Assembly: GCA_017560175.1 (NCBI GenBank)
Contig: JAFYOK010000302.1
Coordinates: forward strand, 1 to 5,107
Direction of reading: 5' to 3'
Length of the DNA: 5,107 bases
Source of the DNA: Clostridia bacterium
GTDB lineage: Bacteria; Bacillota; Clostridia; Oscillospirales; Butyricicoccaceae
The notes beneath the pieces are model-generated. The model worked only from the letters and a program-made list of their open reading frames with translations. It did no database searches and was not told where the DNA came from. The position numbers were made by a program, and so were the translations under genes. Positions 1 through 5,033 of the stretch are shown in pieces. Numbering within the stretch: the first letter of the stretch is position 1; each line of letters opens with the position of its first letter.

Positions 1-267
1 ATCGAGAGCCTTGAGAGCGCTGTCCACCGTATCACAGGTCTGCCTGCCAAGGTTTACGACCTGCCTTCGATCGGTCTGCTGAAGGAAGGCATGGCTGCCG
101 ATATCACCGTCTTCGACTATGCCGGCCTCAAGTGCAACGCCGACTACGACTTCCCCTACCGCAAGAACGAAGGCATTAAGTATGTCATCGTCAATGGCGG
201 CATCGCTGTCGAGAATGGTAATTTTACCGGTCTCAAGAATGGTAAAGTCCTCCGCAAGGGCAAGTAA
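1..267 (+). CDS. C-terminal part of an N-acyl-D-amino-acid deacylase-like amidohydrolase (5' truncated by window edge)
   Basis: Frame 1 is open from the first base to TAA at 265-267, giving 88 residues of a protein whose beginning lies outside the window. The visible part has the end-of-barrel pattern of metal-dependent amidohydrolases: LESAVHRITGLPAK (residues 3-16), then GLLKEGMAADITVFD (26-40), where the chain returns to the small beta-sandwich domain, then YVIVNGGIAVENG and a final GKVLRKGK. In the D-aminoacylase/N-acyl-D-aspartate or -glutamate deacylase subfamily these are the usual closing motifs, and members remove the acyl group from N-acyl-D-amino acids in the cytoplasm. The metal ligands lie upstream and cannot be checked, so exact substrate is unknown; a dihydroorotase/hydantoinase-like relative is less likely because of the AVHRITGLPA segment. 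The frame is intact, with no sign of decay. Confidence 0.85.
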   Translation: MESLESAVHRITGLPAKVYDLPSIGLLKEGMAADITVFDYAGLKCNADYDFPYRKNEGIKYVIVNGGIAVENGNFTGLKNGKVLRKGK

Positions 268-268
268 A

Positions 269-294
269 GCAACAGGCACCTATGGTGCTGTTGC
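269..294 (+). repeat. Hairpin directly after the deacylase stop codon
   Basis: GCAACAGGCACC (269-280) pairs with GGTGCTGTTGC (284-294) around a TAT loop, 11 base pairs with one bulged G at 275 or 276. It starts two bases after the stop codon. No T-run follows, so it is not a classical terminator; it may protect the 3' end of the mRNA or be the first element of the hairpin repeat that continues to position 382. Its core, GCACC-TAT-GGTGC, recurs with a TGC loop at 5034-5046. Confidence 0.65.
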
Positions 295-297
295 GGC

Positions 298-382
298 GAT
301 ATATGCCTGATGGCATACGATATTCGCCTTGCGGCGAGTGATATTTGCTTCGCAAGTGATATTCGTCCTTTGGACGAGTTAT
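298..382. repeat. Tandem array of four small hairpins separated by GATAT
   Basis: GATAT occurs at 298, 319, 340 and 358 (spacings 21, 21 and 18), with a degenerate GTTAT at 378. After each comes a different but perfect short palindrome: TATGCC-TGAT-GGCATA (302-317), TCGCC-TTGC-GGCGA (324-337), TTGC-TTC-GCAA (345-355) and TCGTCC-TTT-GGACGA (363-377). Pairing is kept while the stem sequence changes, so the folded shape, or single-copy spread of such units, seems to matter more than the sequence. I have a general memory of similar GATAT/TTGCTTCGCAA strings in Faecalibacterium-type genomes but cannot verify it here. The open frames across it on both strands have low-complexity products and no ribosome site, so I regard it as non-coding. 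Confidence 0.7.
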
Positions 383-403
383 AGAACAGAAAATTATAGA
401 ATG

Positions 404-431
404 GGCGGCAGGCATCCTGCCGTCTATTTTT
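404..431 (+). terminator. Rho-independent terminator-like hairpin in the leader of the acetyltransferase gene
   Basis: GGCGGCAGG (404-412) pairs with CCTGCCGTC (416-424) around a CAT loop, nine pairs including one G-T, and is followed by TATTTTT. It could end transcription from the deacylase gene. It stops one base before the AAAGGGG ribosome site of the next gene, so no promoter fits between it and that gene. Either it is leaky, or it acts as a leader element for the acetyltransferase mRNA. Confidence 0.7.
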
Positions 432-448
432 AAAAGGGGCAAGACAGG

Positions 449-967
449 ATGAATAACTATTTTATAACCACACCGCGGTTGGGGTTTGGCCTGTGGCAGC
501 CGGGAGATATCGAAGCAGCGCAGACCCTGTGGGGCGATCCGCAGGTGTCACGCTATATCTGTGCAGCCGGAGTCTTTACTGAGGAAGAGATCGCCGCCCG
601 TCTGGCGCTGGAGTGTACCAACCATGAAAGATTCGGCGTGCAGTATTGGCCGATTTTCAACCGCGAGAATGACATGCTGGTGGGCTGCTGTGGTCTGCGC
701 CCTGTGTCGGGAGAGGCCGATGTATATGAATTGGGCTTCCACCTTCGTCCGCAGTATTGGGGCAGGGGATTGGCGGCCGAGGGGGCGAAGGCGGTCATCG
801 TTTATGCAAAGGATACACTCCATGCCCGTCAGCTGCGTGCCGGACATAACCCGAAGAACGAAAACTCCCGTCATGCCCTGGTGGATAAACTGGGGTTTGT
901 CTTTACGGGAGAGGAATATTATCCGCCTACAGGGTTGATGCATCCCAGCTATACAATGGAATTATGA
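449..967 (+). CDS. GNAT-family N-acetyltransferase, RimJ/RimL-like
   Basis: This 172-residue protein has the normal length and layout of a single-domain GNAT enzyme of the RimJ/RimL group (Acetyltransf_3 type), which moves acetyl from acetyl-CoA to an amino group in the cytoplasm. The start region ITTPRLGFGLWQPGD is the usual first strand (RL..R/L..P.D), a VGCCGLRPV strand lies at 78-86, and YELGFHLRPQYWGRGLAAEG (93-112) holds the acetyl-CoA pyrophosphate loop, residues Q102-x-x-G105-x-G107-x-A109. NPKNENSRHALVDKLGF (134-150) is the motif B helix, with the conserved asparagine and the K-LGF end. The start ATG has AAAGGGG at 433-439, nine bases upstream. The substrate cannot be told: ribosomal protein, aminoglycoside-like small molecule and polyamine are all possible. 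It is flanked by two terminators and appears to be transcribed alone or by read-through from upstream. Confidence 0.9.
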   Translation: MNNYFITTPRLGFGLWQPGDIEAAQTLWGDPQVSRYICAAGVFTEEEIAARLALECTNHERFGVQYWPIFNRENDMLVGCCGLRPVSGEADVYELGFHLRPQYWGRGLAAEGAKAVIVYAKDTLHARQLRAGHNPKNENSRHALVDKLGFVFTGEEYYPPTGLMHPSYTMEL

Positions 968-971
968 TGTT

Positions 972-1006
972 AAAGCCATCGGCAGAACCTCTGCCGATGG
1001 CTTTTT
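972..1006 (+). terminator. Strong intrinsic terminator after the acetyltransferase gene
   Basis: AAGCCATCGGCAGA (973-986) pairs with TCTGCCGATGGCTT (990-1003) around the three-base loop ACC, about 14 perfect pairs ending in a run of T (1002-1006). It begins five bases after the TGA stop and isolates the acetyltransferase gene from the operon downstream. Confidence 0.93.
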
Positions 1007-1036
1007 AGACTTCAAAAAATCTTAAACTTTCCTCGC

Positions 1037-1065
1037 TTGACAGTGTGTACCAACTGTGCTATAAC
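1037..1065 (+). promoter_or_regulatory. Sigma-A type promoter of the GntR-ABC operon, with extended -10
   Basis: A perfect -35 box TTGACA (1037-1042) is followed after exactly 17 bases by TATAAC (1060-1065), with TG at 1057-1058 giving an extended -10. The expected start of transcription is near 1072, leaving a leader of about 64 bases before the TTG start at 1136. A promoter this close to consensus should be strong unless repressed, which fits the palindromes overlapping it. Confidence 0.88.
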
Positions 1066-1090
1066 TGTATTAAGACAACTGATACAGTTG
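1063..1090. promoter_or_regulatory. Putative operator: nested palindromes over the -10 and transcription start
   Basis: AACTGTAT (1063-1070) and ATACAGTT (1082-1089) form a perfect inverted repeat with an 11-base spacer. Overlapping it, CAACTGATACAGTTG (1076-1090) is itself a perfect palindrome with an ATA centre. A further AACTGT half-site lies at 1052-1057 between the promoter boxes. GntR repressors bind as dimers to such dyads, and the repressor gene follows directly, so autorepression of the operon is the natural reading. Which of the two nested dyads is the true site cannot be decided by eye. Confidence 0.7.
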
Positions 1091-1119
1091 ATGATACACC
1101 GTCATGACAATTTATCATC
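1090..1119 (+). other. Weak leader stem-loop before the repressor ribosome site
   Basis: GATGATA (1090-1096) pairs perfectly with TATCATC (1113-1119) across a 16-base loop that itself contains the palindrome GTCATGAC (1101-1108). The stem is only seven mostly A-T pairs and ends three bases before the AGGAGG site. It may modestly affect translation or be chance; it might also be part of the DNA site bound by the repressor. Confidence 0.3.
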
Positions 1120-1122
1120 CAT

Positions 1123-1138
1123 AGGAGGTGGTCTTTTG
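1123..1138 (+). promoter_or_regulatory. Ribosome binding site that fixes a TTG start for the GntR regulator
   Basis: AGGAGGTGG (1123-1131) is a near-perfect anti-16S match, seven bases before the in-frame TTG at 1136-1138. The frame is open further upstream, to a TTG inside the -35 box at 1037, but any start there would precede the predicted transcription start, so TTG 1136 is the start of translation. Confidence 0.85.
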
Positions 1139-1498
1139 ATCTCGTTAAATCATCGCGACAGCCGTCCGATCTACGAACAGATCAAAGATAACTACAAAAA
1201 GCTTATTCTTTCGGGCGCCATTCTGCCCGATGAGCGTCTGCCCTCGGTTCGTGAACTGGCTGCTCAGCTGGCCATCAATCCCAATACCATCCAGCGCGCT
1301 TACCGTGAGCTGGAAAGCGAGGGCATCATCTATACCGTCCCCGGCAAGGGTTCGTTTGTCGGAAAGGCCAAAGAGGTCGAAGAAGGACGGAAACAACAGT
1401 TATTATCCGAGTTTGATCAGATGGTGGCGCAGATGCTTCTGGCGGGCATTACCAGAGAAGAACTGCAGCGCCGTATTGCACAGGAAGGAGGCAGATAA
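1136..1498 (+). CDS. YtrA-type GntR-family transcriptional regulator
   Basis: The 120-residue protein (TTG start, read as Met) is the usual size for the short YtrA branch of GntR repressors. Residues 10-75 form the winged helix: RPIYEQIKDNYKKLILSG, then LPSVRELAAQLAINPNTIQRAYRELESEG (35-63, the helix-turn-helix and recognition helix), then the wing with VPGKGSFV (68-75). After this comes only a short two-helix tail (about 76-120, charged, with SEFDQMVAQMLLAGITREELQ), which in this branch serves for dimer formation and is too small for a classical ligand pocket. It is the first gene of an operon with the ABC ATPase four bases downstream. The palindromes in its own promoter make it a probable autorepressor. 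Relatives control cell-wall-antibiotic responsive ABC systems; the inducer here is unknown. Confidence 0.93.
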   Translation: MISLNHRDSRPIYEQIKDNYKKLILSGAILPDERLPSVRELAAQLAINPNTIQRAYRELESEGIIYTVPGKGSFVGKAKEVEEGRKQQLLSEFDQMVAQMLLAGITREELQRRIAQEGGR

Positions 1499-1502
1499 AA
1501 AC

Positions 1503-2399
1503 ATGATCAAAGTTGAAAATCTTGTGAAGACTTTTGATGGGTTCCGTGCTCTCGATGGTCTGAACCTGAACGTCCCCAAGGGAGGTATTTATGGTCTGGT
1601 CGGCCCCAACGGTTCGGGCAAATCCACCGTCATTCGCCATATTACCGGTATCTACCGCCAGGACAGCGGTATTGTCACGGTCGACGGTCAGCCGGTCTAT
1701 GAAAATACCGATCTCAAACGCCGCATCGCCTATATTTCCGATGATGTCTATGCCTTCCTTTCGGCCAATATCGGCGATATGCGCGACTTCTATCGCGGTA
1801 TGTATCCTCATTTTGATATGCAGCGTTTTGAAGCTCTGCGCGAAGCCTTCCCTCTGGATGAGAAGAAGGCCATCCGCCATTTGTCCAAGGGCATGCAGAA
1901 GCAGGCAGCTTTCTGGCTGGCCATGTGCTGCCGTCCCGATTACCTCATCCTCGATGAACCTGTCGATGGCCTCGACCCGGTCATGCGCCGCCGTGTATGG
2001 AGCATCCTCATGGGTGATGTCGCCGACCATGGCACCACAGTTCTGGTTTCTTCCCACAACCTCCGCGAGTTGGAGGATGTCTGCGACCATGTCGGCATCA
2101 TCGACCACGGCAAGGTCCTCATCGAGCGCTCGCTGTCGGAACTGCAGGACAACATCGTTAAGCTGCAGGTGGCCTTCAAGCCTGAGCAGAACATCGAACT
2201 TTCCGGCCTCAATATTCTGCACAGTCAGACAACCGGCCGTGTGCATACCCTCATCGTTCGCGGCAGCCAGGCCGAAATCACCGCACGCATGACAGCCATT
2301 GAGCCCCTCTTCTTCGATCTGCTGCCGCTGACCCTGGAAGAGATCTTTATTTACGAGTTGGGAGGTGTTGACTATGCAGCGCACAGCATCGTTCTTTGA
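1503..2399 (+). CDS. ABC transporter ATP-binding protein, YtrB/CcmA-like (ABC-2 export type)
   Basis: The 298-residue ATPase starts at ATG 1503 with AAGGAGG (1485-1491) 11 bases upstream, inside the end of the regulator gene. It has Walker A GPNGSGKST (34-42), a degenerate signature LSKGM (127-131) in place of LSGGQ, Walker B YLILDEP (147-153) with catalytic E152, D-loop GLD (156-158) and the switch histidine in SSHNL (H185). Where the Q-loop glutamine is expected it reads AYISDDVY (76-83), with S/D instead of Q; the SDD/PDD pattern and LSKGM are usual in YtrB-like ATPases, so this is a family trait and not decay. Residues 215-298 form a C-terminal extension typical of ABC-2 exporters, ending in the LTLEEIFIYEL motif. 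It should work as a dimer on the cytoplasmic face of the permease encoded next. An open frame runs upstream of ATG 1503 but only overlaps the regulator gene. Confidence 0.95.
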   Translation: MIKVENLVKTFDGFRALDGLNLNVPKGGIYGLVGPNGSGKSTVIRHITGIYRQDSGIVTVDGQPVYENTDLKRRIAYISDDVYAFLSANIGDMRDFYRGMYPHFDMQRFEALREAFPLDEKKAIRHLSKGMQKQAAFWLAMCCRPDYLILDEPVDGLDPVMRRRVWSILMGDVADHGTTVLVSSHNLRELEDVCDHVGIIDHGKVLIERSLSELQDNIVKLQVAFKPEQNIELSGLNILHSQTTGRVHTLIVRGSQAEITARMTAIEPLFFDLLPLTLEEIFIYELGGVDYAAHSIVL

Positions 2400-4305
2400 T
2401 CGCACATTGTTCTTTAAAGGTGTCAAGCGCACCATGCCGCTGTGGCTGACCCACTTTGTCATCTGGGTGCTGGCTATGCCGGTCATGGTGGCCAATGCCA
2501 TGGACAGCGTACTGGGTGTCAATCACACCGATATTCTGGAAATCGGCGAGTATGTCCTCTATACCGTTCATATCGGCGGTACGATGATGTCCTGTTTCTT
2601 CTGTGCCGTCATTGCCGGCGTACAGAACAATTATCTGATGAATGCCCGCAGCACCAGCTTTTATCATGCTCTGCCGGTTCGCCGCAGCACCATTTATACC
2701 ACAAACCTGTTGGTCACATTGAGCACCACTGTCCTGCCTGCCGCACTGGTCGGTCTGATGACTCTGGGCGTTGAGATGACCAAGGGCTACGGCCTCGGTG
2801 GCCTGCCTGCACTAATGCAGTGGTTGGGCATCTATATGCTCCAGTGCCTGTTCTTCACAGGCTTTGCAAATCTTTGCATCCATGCCACAGGTCATGTGGC
2901 GGCGGCTCCTGTCATTTATGCCATCCTCAACTTCACCGCCGTTGCGGTGGAATATGTCGTACGTTATATTCCCACCCTGTTCCTGTACGGTCTGACCTAT
3001 ATCGGCGAACTGCGCGCCACAAAACTGTCTCCCATCTGGCATATCTACAGCCATTGTGGCCCCGATCTGATCTATGAGAATATGGAAGAACTTCGCAATG
3101 TTCCCGTAGAATTGAGCTATAAGGGCATGGGTTATCTGGTCGGTCTGGCGGTTGTCGGCCTGGTCATGATGGTTCTGGGCTGGCTGCTCTATCGTGTACG
3201 TCACAGCGAGCAGGCCGGCGAGATTATTGCCATCAAGCCCCTGCGCCCGGCATTCAAATACTGTGTCACCCTTGGTTTTACCCTCATTCTGTCCATCGTC
3301 CTCTATGCCGTATGCTACATGGCTCGTGTCGACAACGATTCCAGCCCCTTGTGGTTCACCATCTGTATGCTGGTTTCGGCGGCCATCGGCTACTTCGGCT
3401 CAGAAATGCTGCTGCAGAAATCCTTCCGTGTATGGAAGAAGAGCCGCATTGGTTTTCTGGTCTGTGCCGTTCTCATCTGTTTGGGCGGTGCATCCCTCCG
3501 GTTCGATCTCTTCGGTGTGGAAACCTATATTCCCAATGCAGATGAGGTCGAACATCTGGTGGTCGATGCAAATTATCGCGGCTACGACCTGGATATCTAT
3601 CCCGATGATGCAGGTTATACCGATGCGGTTGCCCTCCATCAGCTGATCGTCGACAATAAGGAGATCAACCGGGAGATGCGCAATGCGCGCGATAACGGTG
3701 GTCCTGTCGATACAATGACCACCCATTATATGTGGGTTCGTTTCCACTATTATCTGAAAAACGGCATGGCAGTCGATCGCGAATACCTTATCCCGGCATG
3801 GCAGTATGACTCGGAAAACGACAACATCTATGCAGAGATCGATGACTTCCTGGGCTACCATGCGCCTCTGAAGGCTCTCTATGATGATCAGGTCTTTATC
3901 TGCCGCGCCTTCCCATCCTTCTTTGAGGAAGCCGATCAGTACGAGATCTATCATGTTAATGTCTATCCCTATAATCGATATGAAGGTAAGGATGAACTGA
4001 TCTTCTCCAATATGCTCTACGGTAAGCTGGAGGAAGCGGTACGCAAGGACATCGAAGCCGGTACACTGATCAAAGAATACGAGGCTTACTATAAAACTGT
4101 CGAGCCTAAGGAACAGCAGGAAGAGCCCTGGTATGATCTCAATATCGACCAGCGCAAGCCTGCCGAGTATGGCGATGGCTATCAGTATGACTACCATTAC
4201 TTCACGGTCACACCGGCAGCCGAGCATACCTATGCACTGCTCAACGATGAAAACAACTATATCAGCGGAGATATTCCCGAAACAGTCATCGTCACAAAAG
4301 ACTGA
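2374..4305 (+). CDS. ABC transporter permease with large C-terminal extracytoplasmic domain
   Basis: The 643-residue protein starts at ATG 2374, eight bases after GGGAGG (2360-2365); an in-frame GTG at 2365 overlaps that site and is not favoured. The gene overlaps the ATPase gene by 26 bases, so the two are probably translationally coupled. Hydrophobic segments lie at about 23-43, 61-83, 107-131, 147-168, 173-195, 253-275, 297-317, 326-346 and 357-377. Loops rich in K/R (ARSTSFYHALPVRRS at 91-105, YRVRHSEQ at 273-280, KSFRVWKKSR at 349-358) are best placed inside, giving nine spans and an outer C-terminus. SFYHALPVRR is typical of this permease group and may be the coupling region for the ATPase. 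Residues 385-643 are a soluble, acidic, tyrosine-rich domain; I recall this as similar to the DUF6449 family, unverified. Substrate unknown. As the only permease, it probably forms a homodimer. Confidence 0.88.
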   Translation: MQRTASFFDRTLFFKGVKRTMPLWLTHFVIWVLAMPVMVANAMDSVLGVNHTDILEIGEYVLYTVHIGGTMMSCFFCAVIAGVQNNYLMNARSTSFYHALPVRRSTIYTTNLLVTLSTTVLPAALVGLMTLGVEMTKGYGLGGLPALMQWLGIYMLQCLFFTGFANLCIHATGHVAAAPVIYAILNFTAVAVEYVVRYIPTLFLYGLTYIGELRATKLSPIWHIYSHCGPDLIYENMEELRNVPVELSYKGMGYLVGLAVVGLVMMVLGWLLYRVRHSEQAGEIIAIKPLRPAFKYCVTLGFTLILSIVLYAVCYMARVDNDSSPLWFTICMLVSAAIGYFGSEMLLQKSFRVWKKSRIGFLVCAVLICLGGASLRFDLFGVETYIPNADEVEHLVVDANYRGYDLDIYPDDAGYTDAVALHQLIVDNKEINREMRNARDNGGPVDTMTTHYMWVRFHYYLKNGMAVDREYLIPAWQYDSENDNIYAEIDDFLGYHAPLKALYDDQVFICRAFPSFFEEADQYEIYHVNVYPYNRYEGKDELIFSNMLYGKLEEAVRKDIEAGTLIKEYEAYYKTVEPKEQQEEPWYDLNIDQRKPAEYGDGYQYDYHYFTVTPAAEHTYALLNDENNYISGDIPETVIVTKD

Positions 4306-4339
4306 TATAATCGCCCACCATTCAATTCTTTTATAGCAT

Positions 4340-4390
4340 GAGCTTCGGCTCCGATCTGCCTGCAAACAGACCGGAGCCGAGGTTCTTTTT
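4340..4390 (+). terminator. Intrinsic terminator of the GntR-ABC operon
   Basis: GAGCTTCGGCTCCG (4340-4353) pairs with CGGAGCCGAGGTTC (4372-4385), 14 pairs with two G-T, topped by a smaller CTG/CAG stem, and followed by TTTTT (4386-4390). It starts about 35 bases after the permease stop codon and closes the operon. Confidence 0.9.
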
Positions 4391-4400
4391 ATGCCATTGA

Positions 4401-4429
4401 TTGACAGTTTTCCTCATGGAAGTTATAAT
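4401..4429 (+). promoter_or_regulatory. Perfect consensus sigma-A promoter for the YcxB-like gene
   Basis: TTGACA (4401-4406) and TATAAT (4424-4429) match both consensus boxes exactly, with the ideal 17-base spacer. Transcription should begin near 4436, giving a short leader of under 30 bases that contains the ribosome site GGAGG (4453-4457), six bases before ATG 4464. No convincing operator is seen, apart from a short TTCC-TCAT-GGAA dyad in the spacer, so expression is likely strong and constitutive. Confidence 0.92.
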
Positions 4430-4463
4430 ACCATACATACTATAAAAAACGTGGAGGTCTATC

Positions 4464-4979
4464 ATGCCCGTATTTTCCGTCAAATCGATCATGACCAAGA
4501 AGGACTGGCGCAAGTTCATCACCGTTGCCGTTCTGCGCCGCAATCCCAAGGTCATGCTGATTATTAACGCTATGGCTCTGGGCGGTGCATTCATGCTCAG
4601 CTGGGATTCCGTGACAGGTTTTGATTTTGTCAAGATGTGCAAGCTGTTCACCGTCATGTGGTTTGCTGCTGTTTCTGCCATCCTGTGGGTCAGCTTCCGT
4701 GCCAATATGAAGCGTATCGATCAGGATAAGCGTGCCTTTACCGAGCCCGGCACTTTCAATTTCTATGAGGAAAAGATGGGCATCAAGGCACCTACCGTCA
4801 AGATGCAGACCAAGGTTCCCTACACCAGCTTCTGTGCCTGCCTGGAAAGCCGCGATTTCATCATCTTTTATGTCACGCCCGAAGAGGGTATCGCCCTCTG
4901 CAAGCGCGATGTCGAGGATATCGATGGTCTGCGCACCTTCCTCAAGGAAAAGTTCGGCGAACGTTTTGGTAAAATGTAA
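4464..4979 (+). CDS. YcxB-like membrane-anchored protein of unknown function
   Basis: The 171-residue protein has a basic N-terminal part (KKDWRKF, RRNPK), two hydrophobic segments at about 30-46 and 58-78, and a soluble C-terminal half. The latter fits the YcxB-like C-terminal domain: FNFYEEKMGIKAP (98-110), KVPYTSFCACLESRDFIIFYVTPEEGIALCKRDV (117-150), then EDIDGLRTFLKEKFGERF (151-168), the usual order of an FYE strand, a Y..F...ES.D.F..Y segment, a hydrophobic strand before K/R-D and a last amphipathic helix. The family's work is not known. The positive residues on both sides of the helix pair (KKDWRKF, RRNPK and RANMKR) put the C-terminal domain on the cytoplasmic side. Own promoter and terminator make it a single-gene unit, separate from the ABC operon. 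The family assignment rests on pattern memory only. Confidence 0.8.
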   Translation: MPVFSVKSIMTKKDWRKFITVAVLRRNPKVMLIINAMALGGAFMLSWDSVTGFDFVKMCKLFTVMWFAAVSAILWVSFRANMKRIDQDKRAFTEPGTFNFYEEKMGIKAPTVKMQTKVPYTSFCACLESRDFIIFYVTPEEGIALCKRDVEDIDGLRTFLKEKFGERFGKM

Positions 4980-4983
4980 TGTG

Positions 4984-5011
4984 AAAAAAGCACCCGAAAG
5001 GGTGCTTTTTT
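4984..5011 (+). terminator. Intrinsic terminator after the YcxB-like gene, possibly bidirectional
   Basis: AAAAAAGCACCC (4984-4995) pairs with GGGTGCTTTTTT (5000-5011) around a GAAA tetraloop, 12 perfect pairs, starting four bases after the stop codon. The A-run on the 5' side would form a T-run on the other strand, so it could also stop transcription arriving from the right. Confidence 0.95.
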
Positions 5012-5032
5012 AATGAAGAATGAAAAATGAAG
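5012..5032. repeat. Three tandem copies of a 7-base repeat (AATGAAR)
   Basis: AATGAAG (5012-5018), AATGAAA (5019-5025) and AATGAAG (5026-5032) stand head to tail directly after the terminator. They seem to be the start of an intergenic repeat that continues with the hairpins to the right. ATGAA also occurs again at 5047-5051. Confidence 0.7.
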
Positions 5033-5033
5033 C

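Noticed and set aside
298..382. CRISPR array
   Set aside because: The repeated part is only GATAT plus variable hairpins with a period of 18-21 bases; there is no 23-37 base repeat with unique spacers and no cas gene.
119..442. Open frames across the end of the deacylase and the hairpin array (119-310 + and 233-442 -)
   Set aside because: Low-complexity products, no ribosome site, and the region is explained by the deacylase tail plus repeats.
486..938. Second + strand frame inside the acetyltransferase gene (150 codons), and antisense frames at 548-943 and 553-798
   Set aside because: The 449-967 frame carries complete GNAT motifs and a ribosome site; the others have none.
1037..1135. N-terminal extension of the GntR regulator to the upstream TTG
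   Set aside because: That start lies in the -35 box and before the expected transcription start; the winged-helix homology and AGGAGG place the start at 1136.
1230..1502. 5' extension of the ATPase frame upstream of ATG 1503
   Set aside because: It only overlaps the regulator in another frame; ABC homology begins at MIKVENLVKTF, with a good ribosome site before ATG 1503.
1449..2522. Long antisense open frame (357 codons) over the ATPase gene
   Set aside because: It mirrors the ATPase gene, which has full ABC motifs; its product has no recognisable domain and no ribosome site. Codon bias of the real gene keeps this frame open.
3400..4365. Antisense open frame (321 codons) over the 3' half of the permease
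   Set aside because: It is rich in I, V, C and D in the way expected from complementing a strongly biased + strand gene. It begins inside the operon terminator and lacks a ribosome site.
4424..4447. Imperfect dyad TATAATA/TACTATA at the YcxB promoter as an operator
   Set aside because: It has a mismatch, is made of A-T rich promoter sequence and is likely by chance; no regulator lies next to it.
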